Origin: Streptomyces sp. CC228A
GTDB lineage: Bacteria > Actinomycetota > Actinomycetes > Streptomycetales > Streptomycetaceae
Assembly: GCF_021390935.1 (NCBI RefSeq)
Contig: NZ_JAJPUI010000002.1
Span: 62,001 to 126,000, forward strand
DNA length: 64,000 nucleotides
Direction: 5' to 3'
Under the pieces are notes generated by a model that searched no databases, was not told the DNA's origin, and saw only the letters and a list, made by a program, of their open reading frames with translations. Positions 12,115-22,869 of this stretch are shown here, one piece after another; the first letter of the stretch is position 1, and each line of letters begins with the position of its first letter. The translations under genes and the position numbers were made by a program.

Positions 12115-13027
12115 ATGGCTGACGCCGCCTTTGAACCACCGCGCCGGCTCGTCCGGGCACTGCGGGAAGCGGCCGACCCCGCCGCGAGCGAACCGTGGCT
12201 GGACCGGCTCCCGGCGCTGCTGCGCGAGGCCCTGGCCGCCCACGGCGTCGCGGCCGAGCGCGTTGTGGAACCCGGCGGCCGCAGCAGCCTCGTGGTCCTC
12301 GTGCGCCGGCCGGACGGCGAGCCGGGCGCGCTGAAGCTGGCCCCGCCGTGCGCCGCCCCGGAGCAGGAGCGCGCCGCGCTGGCCCACTGGAACGGCTGGG
12401 GCGCGGTGCGCCTGCTGGACGCGCCGGGGCCGGGCGCCGGGCTGCTCCTGGAGCGGCTGCAGCCGGAGGTGTCGCTGCGGGCCCTGCCGGGGGCGAAGGC
12501 CCTGCTGGAGGCGGCGGGCACGGTACGCAAGCTGTGGGTGGAGCCCCCGGAGGGGCACGGCTTCGCGTCGGTCGCCGAGCGTACGGGGCGGCAGGCCGCG
12601 GCCATGGAGGCGTACCGGTCGGACGGGCGGCCGGCCCGCTGGTGGCGGCGGCCCTGGAGGCGCGCGCGAGGAGCTGCTGGCGGGTACGTCGGAGGCGCTG
12701 CTGCTGCACGGCTGCTTCCGGCAGGGCAAGGTGCTGGCCGGGGAGCGGACGCCGTGGCTGGCGGTGGGGCCGGACCCGGTGGTGGGCGAGCGGGCGTACG
12801 ACCTGGCCCGGCTGGTCCGGGACCGGGTGGAGGACCTGGTGGCGGCGGACTCCGGTGCCTCCGCGGCACGGCGGCGGATCCGGGGGCTGGCGGAGTCGCT
12901 GGACGTCGACGGCGAGCGGTTGCGCGGCTGGGCGCTGTTCCGGGCGGCGGAGTCCGCGACGCGGGCGCTCGCCGCGGGGCGCCGGGGGGATGCGGAACTG
13001 CTGCTGGAGTTCGCCGGCTGGCTGTGA
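12115..13027 (+). CDS. APH/choline-kinase-fold protein, probably catalytically impaired; frameshifted near 12640-12670
   Basis: About 300 residues. It begins MADAAFEPPRRLVRALREAA and ends with VVGERAYDLARLVRDRVEDL and LLLEFAGWL. The loop that in aminoglycoside phosphotransferases reads HGDxHxxN here reads LLLHGCFRQGKVL, so the catalytic aspartate is a cysteine. A DP pair in VGPDPVVGERAYD matches the metal loop. The frame changes twice within about 40 bases: after SDGRPA, then through PLVAAALEARAR, to REELLAGTSEALLLHG. The switches fall in a CGCGCG run. I infer sequence indels in an intact gene, but a real pseudogene cannot be excluded. Substrate unknown. Confidence 0.7.
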
Positions 13028-13057
13028 GGACGGCGGCGCGCCCCCGCGAACGCCCGC

Positions 13058-13137
13058 GGGCCGGGGCCGGCGGCTGCGGGCCGGGGCGGACGGCTATGGG
13101 GCAAGGCGGACGGCTGCGGGCCAAGGCGGACGGGTCG
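13058..13137. repeat. Minisatellite, 20-nt unit, four copies
   Basis: Four consecutive 20-base units start at 13058, 13078, 13098 and 13118, of the form GGGCCAAGGCGGACGGCTGC with substitutions. It lies just after the APH-like gene, outside any convincing coding frame. The period is not a multiple of three. Confidence 0.8.
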
Positions 13138-13250
13138 GCGGAGCGGCGGGGCGGCGGGGCCCGGCCGGCCCCGGAGGGACTCCTGCCTGCGGCGGCAAGA
13201 CGCGGGGGTCCTGCCTGCGGCTGTGAGCCGGGGGCGGCGGATCTCGGGGT

Positions 13251-13447
13251 CACCGCACCCGGCCGCAGGCGGGCGGGCTGCTGCCCGCGGGCAGCAGGAG
13301 GCGGCGGCCGGCAGGCGGCGCTCCCGCCACGGCGGCTCCACCTGCGACAGCAGAAGGCGGCACGCCTTGCCTGCGGCTGCGCAGCAGGGGCCGGCGCGTC
13401 CGGGGGCCACCGCACCCGGCCGCAGGCGGGTCGGCTCCTGCCCGCGG
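13251..13447. repeat. 40-nt imperfect direct repeat, two copies 157 bp apart
   Basis: Bases 13251-13290 and 13408-13447 match at 37 of 40 positions (both start CACCGCACCCGGCCGCAGGC). Short CTGCCTGCGGC words recur between and before them. The rest of the gap 13028-13724 shows no convincing gene. Confidence 0.75.
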
Positions 13448-13724
13448 CAGTAGAAAACGGAGCCCTGGCTGCGTCTGCGGCTGCGGGCGTCCGCGCTCGG
13501 CGCGGCCCCGGCTCGTGGGCCGCGGGGCATCCGGGGTCCGTCAGGCCCTGGTCGCGGACCGGTCGGGTCGCGGCCCGGCCCCCGGGAGGCTGACTCCTCC
13601 TCGCCAACCGGACGGGCGGGATCCTGACCGCACCGGCGTCCCGTGGGACGCCCTTGACCGGTCCGGCCCCTGGGTCTCGCACGCGACAGCCCAATATCCA
13701 CCCAAACGGGTGCACTATGGGCAT

Positions 13725-14684
13725 ATGGGTGAGGAACTGGTGACCGTGCTGGTGCTGGCCGTGGCGGCCGTGCTGGCGTACGTGGCTGCGGCCGCCCGTG
13801 TGGTCAAGCAGTACGAGCAAGGCGTCGTCCTGCGCTTCGGGCGGCTCCGCGGAGAGGTGAAACCCCCGGGGTTCACCATGATCGTTCCGTTCGTGGACCA
13901 CCTGCGCAAGGTGAACATGCAGATCGTCACGATGCCGGTCCCGGCCCAGGAAGGCATCACGCACGACAACGTGACGGTGCGGGTGGACGCGGTGGTCTAC
14001 TTCAAGGTCGTCGACCCGGTCGACGCGGTGATCCGCGTCGAGGACTACCGCTTCGCCGTCGCGCAGATCGCGCAGACCTCGCTGCGCTCCATCATCGGCA
14101 AGAGCGACCTGGACGACCTGCTCTCCAACCGGGAGAAGCTCAACGAGGGCCTGGAGCTGATGATCGACAACCCGGCCGTCGAGTGGGGCGTGACGATCGA
14201 CCGGGTCGAGATCAAGGACGTCTCCCTCCCGGAGACCATGAAGCGGTCGATGGCCCGCCAGGCGGAGGCCGACCGGGAGCGCCGGGCACGGCTCATCAAC
14301 GCGGACGCGGAGTTCCAGGCGTCCAAGAAGCTGTCGGACGCGGCCCGCGAGATGGCGGACACGCCGTCCGCCCTCCAGCTGCGCCTGCTGCAGACGGTCA
14401 TGGCCGTGGCCGCCGAGAAGAACTCGACGCTGGTGCTCCCGATCCCGGTGGAGCTGCTGCGCTTCCTGGAGCGGTCGGCCGGGGAGGCGGAGTCCCGCCC
14501 GGAGCGTACGCGTGAGGTCGGCCGGGCGGAGGGCGAGCGCCGGGAGGAGGAGCCCGCACGCCTTGAAGAGCCCGCACGGCGTGAGGAGCTCGCCCGGCAG
14601 GCCGCTCCCCCGGCTCCCGCACGCGCACCGGCGCCGCCGATCCCGGTGCGGGACGACGACGCCGGTACGGCGGGCTGCCTCTGA
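13725..14684 (+). CDS. SPFH/band-7 membrane protein (slipin/HflK-like)
   Basis: 319 residues from the ATG at 13725 (MGEELVTVLVLAVAAVLAYV). One N-terminal membrane segment is followed by the SPFH core: VVKQYEQGVVLRFGRL, PPGFTMIVPFVDHL and VRVDAVVYFKVVDPVDAV. A coiled region with AAREMADTPSALQLRLLQT follows, then a charged Glu/Arg/Pro-rich tail. Such proteins form oligomeric membrane scaffolds and in bacteria often modulate FtsH-type proteases. Here there is no NfeD or protease neighbour, so the partner is unknown. It converges with proS. Confidence 0.93.
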   Translation: MGEELVTVLVLAVAAVLAYVAAAARVVKQYEQGVVLRFGRLRGEVKPPGFTMIVPFVDHLRKVNMQIVTMPVPAQEGITHDNVTVRVDAVVYFKVVDPVDAVIRVEDYRFAVAQIAQTSLRSIIGKSDLDDLLSNREKLNEGLELMIDNPAVEWGVTIDRVEIKDVSLPETMKRSMARQAEADRERRARLINADAEFQASKKLSDAAREMADTPSALQLRLLQTVMAVAAEKNSTLVLPIPVELLRFLERSAGEAESRPERTREVGRAEGERREEEPARLEEPARREELARQAAPPAPARAPAPPIPVRDDDAGTAGCL

Positions 14685-14722
14685 GCCTCGCGGCCGGAGC
14701 CCGGCGGGGGCGCGGGCGGCGG

Positions 14723-16429
14723 TTACGCGGTGGCGGCGGTCAGGCGGGCGACGGCCTCCTCGACCGTCAGCTCCTCGCGCTCACCGGTGCGCCGGTCCTT
14801 GAGTTCGACGACGCGCTCGCCCGAGCGGCGGCCCGCGACCAGGATGGCGGGCACGCCGATGAGTTCCGCGTCGGTGAACTTCACGCCCGGGGAGACCCCG
14901 GCGCGGTCGTCGACCATGACACGCAGCCCGGCCTCGGCGAGGGTCTCGGAGACCTCCAGGGCCAGCTCGGTCTGGAGCGCCTTGCCCGCGGCGACGACGT
15001 GGACGTCGGCCGGGGCCACCTCACGCGGCCAGCACAGGCCCTTGTCGTCGGCGGTCTGCTCGGCGAGCGCGGCGACCGCGCGGGAGACGCCGACGCCGTA
15101 CGAGCCCATGGTGACCCGGACCGGCTTGCCGTTCTGCCCGAGGACGTCCAGCTGGAACGCGTCGGTGTACTTGCGGCCGAGCTGGAAGATGTGGCCGATC
15201 TCGATGGCCCGGTCCAGCTTCAGGCCGGTGCCGCACTTCGGGCAGGGGTCGCCCTCCTCCACCACGACGACGTCCAGGTAGTCGTCGACGGTGAAGTCGC
15301 GGCCGCAGACGACGTTCGCGGCGTGCGTGCCGGGCTTGTTGGCGCCGGTGATCCAGGCGGTGCCGGCGGCGACGCGCGGGTCGGCGACGTAGCGGACCTT
15401 GTCCAGGCCCTGCGGGCCGACGTAGCCGCGTACGAGGTCGGGGCGGCCCTCGAAGTCCTCGGCGGTGACCATCTCGACGACGGCCGGGGCGAGGTGGTCC
15501 TCCAGCTTGCCGAGGTCGACCTCGCGGTCGCCGGGGACGCCGACGGCGACGATCTCGCCGTCCACCTTCACCAGCAGGTTCTTCAGGGTGGCGGAGGCGG
15601 GGACGCCCAGGTGCCGGGCCAGCGTCTCGATGGTGGGCGTGTCGGGGGTGTCCAGCTCCTCGACCGGGCCGTGCCCGGAGCCGTCGACCGGCTCGCCGCC
15701 GGCGAAGGTCACGGCCTCCGTGTTGGCGGCGTAGTCGCAGGACGGGCAGTACACGAACGTGTCCTCGCCGGCGGCCGCGGGGGCGAGGAACTCCTCGGAG
15801 GCGGAGCCGCCCATGGCGCCCGAGACAGCCGAGACGATCTTGTGCCGCAGGTTGAGCCGCTCGAAGATCCGCACGTACGCCTCGCGGTGCAGGCGGTAGG
15901 ACTCGGCGAGGCCCTCGTCGGTGGTGTCGAAGGAGTACGAGTCCTTCATCTGGAACTCGCGGCCGCGCAGGATGCCGGAGCGGGGGCGGGCCTCGTCGCG
16001 GTACTTCGTCTGGATCTGGTAGAGGATCACCGGCAGGTCCTTGTAGGACGTGCACTGGTCCTTGACCAGCTGGGTGAAGATCTCCTCGTGGGTGGGGCCG
16101 AGGAGGTACTCGGCGCCCTTGCGGTCCTTGAGGCGGAAGAGCTCGGCGCCGTACTCGTCCCAGCGGCCGGTCGCCTCGTACGGCTCCTTGGGGAGCAGCG
16201 CGGGCAGCAGGACCTCCTGGGCGCCGATGGCGTCCATCTCCTCGCGCACGACGCGGGCGACGTTCTCCAGCACCTTCTTGCCGAGGGGCAGCCAGGACCA
16301 GATGCCGGCGGCGTTGCGGCGGACGTATCCGGCGCGGACCAGCAGCTTGTGGCTGAGCGTCTCGGCGTCCGCCGGGTCGTCGCGCAGTGTCTTGACCATC
16401 AACCGGGACATGCGCTGGACCTGGGCCAT
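14723..16429 (-). CDS. proS: Prolyl-tRNA synthetase (bacterial type with editing domain)
   Basis: 568 residues, the usual length of the bacterial class II ProRS with the INS editing insertion. It charges tRNA-Pro with proline. Conserved stretches are [25 protein letters not shown]-like (here [20 protein letters not shown]), [11 protein letters not shown], and [20 protein letters not shown] (motif 2). The INS domain lies at about residues 225-400 and ends in [13 protein letters not shown], followed by CPKCG and [17 protein letters not shown] (motif 3). The anticodon-binding domain is at the C-terminus. Monocistronic in appearance. Confidence 0.98.
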   Translation of the reverse strand: MAQVQRMSRLMVKTLRDDPADAETLSHKLLVRAGYVRRNAAGIWSWLPLGKKVLENVARVVREEMDAIGAQEVLLPALLPKEPYEATGRWDEYGAELFRLKDRKGAEYLLGPTHEEIFTQLVKDQCTSYKDLPVILYQIQTKYRDEARPRSGILRGREFQMKDSYSFDTTDEGLAESYRLHREAYVRIFERLNLRHKIVSAVSGAMGGSASEEFLAPAAAGEDTFVYCPSCDYAANTEAVTFAGGEPVDGSGHGPVEELDTPDTPTIETLARHLGVPASATLKNLLVKVDGEIVAVGVPGDREVDLGKLEDHLAPAVVEMVTAEDFEGRPDLVRGYVGPQGLDKVRYVADPRVAAGTAWITGANKPGTHAANVVCGRDFTVDDYLDVVVVEEGDPCPKCGTGLKLDRAIEIGHIFQLGRKYTDAFQLDVLGQNGKPVRVTMGSYGVGVSRAVAALAEQTADDKGLCWPREVAPADVHVVAAGKALQTELALEVSETLAEAGLRVMVDDRAGVSPGVKFTDAELIGVPAILVAGRRSGERVVELKDRRTGEREELTVEEAVARLTAATA

Positions 16430-16540
16430 GGGGAACTCTCCTGCGGTGAAAAGTGTGATGTGCAGGAGGTTAGCCGGGCGACGGCGGGAGGCGGAAATCA
16501 GTTGGGCCCGTTTCCGCGCGGCCCCGGCCGCCGAACCGCC

Positions 16541-17098
16541 TCACGGGTGCCGCAGCGGGAGTTCCGCGCCCATCACCGCGTAGGGCCGGGTCGCACTCGG
16601 GAAGTGGACGCGGCGGGCCAGGTCGACGTAGCCGAGGGTCCGGTAGAGGCGCCTGGCGGGGCTCTCCGCGTCGATGGCGGAGAGGATCGAGCGGGGTTCG
16701 CGGGCCGTGGCGGTGAGGGCCGTGATGAGCCGGGTGCCGATGCCGCGGCCCTGGTGGTCGGGGTGGACGTGCAGTTCCGTGATGACGAAGGAGTCGTCCA
16801 GCCAGCCGTCGTTGCCCTCGCGGACGAGGTAGGGCTGGACGACGGTCGACCACCAGTGGGCGCGGTCGTTGGGCATGCCGTAGACGAAGCCGGCGAGCCG
16901 CCCGGCGGGGGTGGTCGCGCCGAGGGCGCGCGCTCCCGGGCAGGCCATGTGGCGGAGCACGATGTGCCGGCGTACCGCGACCTCGCCCGCGGTCAGGCCG
17001 AAGGCCAGGGCCTGCACGGCGAGGGCCTCGTCCACCCGTGCGGGCAGGTCGAGCGGGCCGACCGTGACCTGCTCGGCGGCCGCCATGTCGTCATCCAT
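16541..17098 (-). CDS. GNAT family N-acetyltransferase
   Basis: 185 residues. The acetyl-CoA motif A reads ELHVHPDHQGRGIGTRLITAL, followed by SAIDAESPARRLYRTLGYVD, a standard GNAT core near residues 110-165. The substrate is unknown. The gene follows another acetyltransferase gene (stop 17109) by 10 bases on the same strand, so the two are probably co-transcribed. No membrane segment or signal peptide. Confidence 0.9.
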   Translation of the reverse strand: MDDDMAAAEQVTVGPLDLPARVDEALAVQALAFGLTAGEVAVRRHIVLRHMACPGARALGATTPAGRLAGFVYGMPNDRAHWWSTVVQPYLVREGNDGWLDDSFVITELHVHPDHQGRGIGTRLITALTATAREPRSILSAIDAESPARRLYRTLGYVDLARRVHFPSATRPYAVMGAELPLRHP

Positions 17099-17108
17099 GG
17101 GGCGAACC

Positions 17109-17954
17109 CTAGAACAGCACGCTCATGAACGCGCCGACCTCCCGGAAGCCGACCCTGCGGTAGGCGGCGCGGGCGGGCGCGTTGTAGTCGTTGACGTACA
17201 GGCTGACGACCGGCGCGACGTCGGCCAGCGCGTACCGCAGGACGGCGGCCATGCCGGTCTCGGACAGGCCCCGGCCGCGGTACTCGGGCGCGACCCACAC
17301 GCCCTGCACCTGGCAGGCCTGCGGGGTGGCGGCGCCGATCTCGGCCTTGAAGACGACCTTGCCGTCCTCGATACGGGCGAACGAGCGGCCGGCGCCGACC
17401 AGTTCGGCCACCCGGGCCTGGTAGAGCAGCCCCCCGTCCCCGGCCATCGGGGAGACGCCGACCTCCTCCGTGAACATCGCCACGCACGCCGGCATGATCA
17501 CGTCCATCTCGTCCTTGCGGACGCGGCGGACCAGCGGGTCGGGCTCGACGCGGGCGGCGGGCTGGTCGGTGACCATGAGCGGCTGGTGCGGGCGGACGTC
17601 CCGGGCGGGGCCCCAGCTCGGTTCGAGCAGCTGCCACAGCTGGGCGGTGGGCCCGGCGGGTCCGACGAGGGAGGAGCAGCGGCGGCCGGTACGGCGGGCG
17701 CGGTCGGCGAACGCCCGTACGGCCTCGGGGGTGGCGCAGATCGGGACGAGGTTGGCGCCCGCGTAGCAGAGGGAGCGCAGCCTGCCCTCGCTGTACCAGC
17801 CCCACATCTCGCCGCCGAGCCGCCAGGGGTCGAGGCCGGCGGCCCGGACGCGGGCGGTGACGAAGGCGTTGTTGACGGGCTCGCTCTCCAGGACGGCGAG
17901 CGCGGCGCCGAGGTCGCCGGGTTCGAGGACCCGGGTGGTGGTGTGCGTCAACAC
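17109..17954 (-). CDS. GNAT acetyltransferase with N-terminal DUF4081-like domain
   Basis: 281 residues if started at GTG 17954, which reads VLTHTTTRVLEPGDLGAALA, the usual N-terminus of this actinobacterial family. A longer frame adds an arginine/proline-rich leader that looks spurious. The N-terminal half (LGGEMWGWYSEGRLRSLCYA) is the DUF4081-type domain. The C-terminal GNAT core has VQGVWVAPEYRGRGLSETGM and NDYNAPARAAYRRVGF. Probable N-acetyltransferase of unknown substrate, paired with the downstream GNAT gene. Confidence 0.88.
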   Translation of the reverse strand: MLTHTTTRVLEPGDLGAALAVLESEPVNNAFVTARVRAAGLDPWRLGGEMWGWYSEGRLRSLCYAGANLVPICATPEAVRAFADRARRTGRRCSSLVGPAGPTAQLWQLLEPSWGPARDVRPHQPLMVTDQPAARVEPDPLVRRVRKDEMDVIMPACVAMFTEEVGVSPMAGDGGLLYQARVAELVGAGRSFARIEDGKVVFKAEIGAATPQACQVQGVWVAPEYRGRGLSETGMAAVLRYALADVAPVVSLYVNDYNAPARAAYRRVGFREVGAFMSVLF

Positions 17955-18133
17955 GGGGGGCCTCACCAGTGGTCTGTCAGTCTCCGCACTGTACCTGGCG
18001 TTCCGGCACGGCGGGCTCCCGCCCGCTCCGGGCCCGCCGCGGGGCCCGCCCCGACGCACGGCGTACGGGCTGCAGGGGGCGGCGCCGACCCCGCGCGGTG
18101 ACTGGGCTCGGCCCCACCGGGCGGAGCGCGGCG

Positions 18134-18240
18134 CTCCGCGGGCGGCGGGCTCCGCGGGCGTGGGGCTCCGCAGGCGTGGGCACTGCGGGCGTGGGCTCCG
18201 CGTGCGTCGGACTCCGCAGGCATCGGGCTCCGCGGCGGAG
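18134..18240. repeat. Minisatellite, 16-nt unit, about seven copies
   Basis: CTCCGC marks start at 18134, 18150, 18166, about 18181, 18196, 18212 and 18228, giving a 15-16 base period with the unit CTCCGCRGGCGTGGGG. The array sits between the ispG terminator and the start of the GNAT gene, inside the gene-free stretch 17955-18384. The period is not a multiple of three. Confidence 0.85.
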
Positions 18241-18325
18241 GCTCAGGGCGGAGGCGGGCTGCGGGTTCGGGCCGCCGCGCGGGGGCCGGGGAGCCCCCGG
18301 GCAGCACGGGCCCCGGCGCAGCAGT

Positions 18326-18357
18326 GTGGGCCCCGGCGCAAGCGCGGCGGGGCCCAC
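18326..18357 (-). terminator. Hairpin terminator after ispG
   Basis: GTGGGCCCCG (18326-18335) pairs perfectly with CGGGGCCCAC (18348-18357), and the 12-base loop can itself pair (GCGC AA GCGC). It lies 28 bases beyond the ispG stop and lacks a U tract, as is common in Streptomyces. Confidence 0.6.
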
Positions 18358-18384
18358 GGGCCTGTTCGGGGAGGCGGCGCGGCC

Positions 18385-19539
<1,155 letters not shown>

Positions 19540-19670
19540 CTGCTGTGCAACCCCAAGATGGTGGGAGGTCCTGACGAGGTCCTGGAAGCGGCGGGCTCAG
19601 GCCTCTGAGGTTACAGGTGGCGTGCTCCCGCCAGCACATTGCGCTGATGCGTGCCACCCCGAAGGGGGCG

Positions 19671-19694
19671 GCCGGGCGCTCGTGTGCGCCTGGC
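19671..19694 (-). terminator. Possible hairpin between the protease gene and ispG
   Basis: GCCGGGCGC (19671-19679) can pair with GCGCCTGGC (19686-19694) through a six-base loop with one G-T pair. It sits just downstream of the site-2 protease stop at 19722. It could attenuate rather than end transcription into ispG. Confidence 0.35.
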
Positions 19695-19721
19695 CGTGCG
19701 TCCCCCGTGACAGGTGTTCGG

Positions 19722-21023
19722 TTACGAGATCCTCACCGGGTTCACGATGTCGGCGAGCAGCACCAGCAGCGTGAAGCAGATGAAGAGGCCCGCGACGACG
19801 TATGCGACGGGCATGAGCTTGGCGACGTCGAAGGGGCCGGGGTCGGGGCGCCGCAGCAGCCGGGCGGCCTTCCGGCGTACGGACTCCCACAGCGCTCCCG
19901 CGATGTGGCCGCCGTCGAGGGGCAGCAGCGGGAGCATGTTGAACAGGAACAGCGACAGGTTGAACGTGGCGAGGACGAGCAGGAACGTCGCGATGACGTT
20001 CTGCGTCGGCATGTCGAGGTTCATCACCTCGCCGCTGATACGGGCGGCGCCGACGATGCCGACCGGTGAGTCGGCCTTGCGTTCGCCGTCGCCGAAGGTG
20101 GCGTTCCACAGGTCGGGGATCTTCGACGGCAGGGCGACGACGGCGTGGGCGCTGTCCTCGATCATGTCGCCCATGCGGTCGACGGACTCGCCGAAGGTGA
20201 GCGGCAGGATCTCGGTCCTGGCGGCGAAGCCGAGGTAGCCGGCGTCGACGAACTTGCCGGGGATCACCTCGCCGTCGGCGTCCTTGGCGTGGACGCTGTT
20301 GCTGGCGAGGGTCGGGGTGAGGGTGACCCGGCTGCCGTCGCGCTCGACGGTGACGGTGGCGGGGCCGATGGTGTCGCGGATCCGGGCCGACAGGGTGTCC
20401 CAGTCGTCGACGGGCTCCCCGTTGAAGGCGACGATGCGGTCGCCGGCCTTGAGGCCGGCGGCGTGGGCCGGTGAGACCGCGTCGCCGCTCGCGCAGGTGT
20501 CGCGCTGGGCGCTCTGCGGGATGATGCACTTCTGGACGCCGGCGACCTCGGTGGTCTGGGTGGCGAAGCCGAAGGTCATGGCGACGCCGAGGAAGAGCGC
20601 GACGGCGAGCACCAGGTTCATGAAGGGGCCCGCGAACATGACGATGACGCGCTTCCACGGCTTGCGGGTGTAGAAGAGCCGCTTCTCGTCGCCGGGCTGC
20701 AGCTCCTCGTACGCCGCCGCGCGGGCGTCCTCGATCATGCCGCGGAACGGCGAGGTGGACCGGGCCTCGATCCGGCCGTCGCCACCGGGCGGGAACATGC
20801 CGATCATGCGGATGTAGCCGCCCATGGGGATGGCCTTGATGCCGTACTCGGTCTCCCCCTTGTGGCGGGACCAGAGCGTGGGGCCGAACCCGACCATGTA
20901 CTGGGGCACGCGGATGCCGAAGAGCTTGGCCGTGGACAGGTGGCCGAGTTCGTGCCAGGCGATGGAGACCAGCAGTCCGACAGCGAACAGCGCGATGCCG
21001 AGGATGTACAGGAACACCGTCAT
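19722..21023 (-). CDS. rseP: RIP metalloprotease, site-2 protease family (RseP/MmpA-like)
   Basis: 433 residues. Intramembrane zinc protease that cuts membrane-bound substrates such as anti-sigma factors. The first membrane helix carries the zinc motif HELGH (His24, Glu25, His28). A PDZ domain with [20 protein letters not shown] is near residues 180-250. The third-helix motif [12 protein letters not shown] is near residue 365. A final helix precedes [10 protein letters not shown]. The start overlaps the dxr stop by four bases (ATGA). It is larger than minimal S2P forms, as usual for the dxr-linked type. The target is not evident from neighbours. Confidence 0.94.
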   Translation of the reverse strand: MTVFLYILGIALFAVGLLVSIAWHELGHLSTAKLFGIRVPQYMVGFGPTLWSRHKGETEYGIKAIPMGGYIRMIGMFPPGGDGRIEARSTSPFRGMIEDARAAAYEELQPGDEKRLFYTRKPWKRVIVMFAGPFMNLVLAVALFLGVAMTFGFATQTTEVAGVQKCIIPQSAQRDTCASGDAVSPAHAAGLKAGDRIVAFNGEPVDDWDTLSARIRDTIGPATVTVERDGSRVTLTPTLASNSVHAKDADGEVIPGKFVDAGYLGFAARTEILPLTFGESVDRMGDMIEDSAHAVVALPSKIPDLWNATFGDGERKADSPVGIVGAARISGEVMNLDMPTQNVIATFLLVLATFNLSLFLFNMLPLLPLDGGHIAGALWESVRRKAARLLRRPDPGPFDVAKLMPVAYVVAGLFICFTLLVLLADIVNPVRIS

Positions 21024-22294
21024 GCGCGAACCTCCGCCGCCGTCTGCACTGTCGTCTTCGCGGCCTCGACCGCCAGTCCGCGGGCCCTGGCCCGGGCCCA
21101 GTCCTCTGCCTCAAGGACGTCCGTCACCGTCAGTGAGGTTCCCGCCCGGGGTGTGCCGTGCTCGGCGACGACCTCGGTGACGGTCTCGATGATGGCGTCG
21201 AACGGCAGCCGCCCGGCGAGGAAGGCGTCGACGCACTCCTCGTTCGCAGCGTTGAACACGGCCGGCGCGGTCCCGCCGAGCTCGCCGACGTGCCGCGCGA
21301 GGCCGACCGACGGGAAGGCGTCGTGGTCGAGCGGGAAGAACTCCCAGGTGGACGCCTTGGTCCAGTCGAAGGCGGGTGCCGCGTCCGGGACGCGTTCGGG
21401 CCAGCCGAGGCCGATGGCGATGGGGCCGCGCATGTCGGGCGGGGTGGCCTGGGCGAGGGTGGAGCCGTCGGTGAACTCCACCATCGAGTGCACGTACGAC
21501 TGGGGGTGGACGACGACCTCGATGCGGTCGAACGGGATGTCGTACAGCAGGTGCGCCTCGATCACCTCCAGGCCCTTGTTGACGAGCGTGGCGCTGTTGA
21601 CCGTGATGACGGGCCCCATCGCCCAGGTCGGGTGGGCGAGGGCGTCCTCGCGGGTGACGTGGGCGAGCTCGGCCTTCGTCCGGCCGCGGAAGGGGCCGCC
21701 GGACGCGGTGACGACCAGCTTGCGGACGTCGGCGCGGGTGCCGGAGGCGAGCGCCTGGAAGAGCGCGGCGTGCTCGGAGTCCACCGGGATGATCTGCCCG
21801 GGTTTGGCGATGGCCTTGACCAGCGGGCCGCCGACGATGAGCGACTCCTTGTTGGCGAGGGCGAGCGTGCGGCCCGCTTCGAGGGCGGCGAGCGTGGGGG
21901 CGAGGCCGATGGAGCCGGTGATGCCGTTGAGGACGGTGTGGCACTCGGACGCGGCGAGCTGGGCCGCGGCGTCGGGACCGGCGAGGATCTCCGGCTGCGG
22001 CTCGGTGCCGTACGCCTGCGCCAGGGCTTCCCTCAGCGCGGGGACCGCGTCCTCGCGGGCCACGGCCACCGTGCGCACCTTGAGCCGGCGCGCCTGCTCG
22101 GCGAGCAGTCCCGCGCGTCCGCCGGCGGCGGAGAGCGCGGTGACGCGGAACCGGTCGGGGTTGCGCAGGACCAGGTCGACTGCCTGGGTGCCGATGGACC
22201 CGGTGGAGCCGAGGACGACGATGTCCCGGCGGCCTTCGGACGGGTCGAAGGCGATGTGCGGGTCGGCGAGGGGTGCGGGTGCGCTGTCGCTCAT
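21020..22294 (-). CDS. dxr: 1-deoxy-D-xylulose 5-phosphate reductoisomerase
   Basis: 424 residues. NADPH-dependent second enzyme of the MEP pathway (DXP to MEP). The nucleotide motif [10 protein letters not shown] is at about residues 29-37, [12 protein letters not shown] follows, the metal site is [12 protein letters not shown], and the substrate loop reads [28 protein letters not shown] is the conserved C-terminal stretch. It overlaps the downstream site-2 protease gene by four bases. No paralogue in the window. Confidence 0.98.
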   Translation of the reverse strand: MSDSAPAPLADPHIAFDPSEGRRDIVVLGSTGSIGTQAVDLVLRNPDRFRVTALSAAGGRAGLLAEQARRLKVRTVAVAREDAVPALREALAQAYGTEPQPEILAGPDAAAQLAASECHTVLNGITGSIGLAPTLAALEAGRTLALANKESLIVGGPLVKAIAKPGQIIPVDSEHAALFQALASGTRADVRKLVVTASGGPFRGRTKAELAHVTREDALAHPTWAMGPVITVNSATLVNKGLEVIEAHLLYDIPFDRIEVVVHPQSYVHSMVEFTDGSTLAQATPPDMRGPIAIGLGWPERVPDAAPAFDWTKASTWEFFPLDHDAFPSVGLARHVGELGGTAPAVFNAANEECVDAFLAGRLPFDAIIETVTEVVAEHGTPRAGTSLTVTDVLEAEDWARARARGLAVEAAKTTVQTAAEVRA

Positions 22295-22496
22295 GGACCC
22301 ATTCTTGCGGCATCAGGCGGGTGCCCGTGCCCGCACCCCCGCCGGGGCGGGCGGCACGGGCGGGGCACGTACGCGCAAGGGGACCGCCCGGCCGCGCCCG
22401 GCGGGCGGTCACCGGACGGGCGCGCACGGCGTACGAGCGGGGGCTCACCGGGTGAAGCCGGGTGCCACCCACCGGACCGGGCCGCGCACGGGCGTA

Positions 22497-22865
22497 CGAG
22501 GACCGGCGCCCGCGCCTGGCCGCCGGTCGGCGGACCAGGTGCGTACGCGGTACGAGGAGCAGCCCCCGCGCCCTACCGGCTGTCGACAGACCAGGCCCGC
22601 ACGCCGCGCGAGGGCCGGCGCCCCGCGCCCGACCGGCGGACAGCCGTCCAAGGCGGGGCACGCGAGAACCCGTGCCCGCCGTCCGTCGAAGGACAGCAGA
22701 CCAGGCGCCCGCACGCCGCACGAGGACCGGGGCCCGCACCCGACCGAGTCGAAGGACGAGGTGCGTACGCCGGACGAGGACCGTGGCCCGGCGCCGGCCG
22801 AGGGGCGGTCACCAGGCCCGGCCCGCACGCCGCGCGAGGGCCGGCGCCCCGCGGTCGGCCCGTGG
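22497..22865. repeat. Minisatellite, about 56-nt unit, about seven degenerate copies
   Basis: CGAG(G) marks at 22497, 22553, 22609, 22663, 22721, 22775 and 22835 recur every 54-60 bases. The typical core is GCACGCCGCRCGAGGRCCGG followed by a CCCGCGCCCGACCG-like half. It fills most of the gene-free gap 22295-22869 between the dxr promoter and the acyl-CoA dehydrogenase stop. Long open frames through it are arginine/proline-rich and look spurious. Confidence 0.8.
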
Positions 22866-22869
22866 GCGG

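Noticed and set aside
10908..13964. Very long open frame on the - strand across the lipoprotein, ferritin-like and APH genes
   Set aside because: Composition is almost only Arg, Pro, Ala and Ser, with no motif; a GC-rich shadow of three + strand genes.
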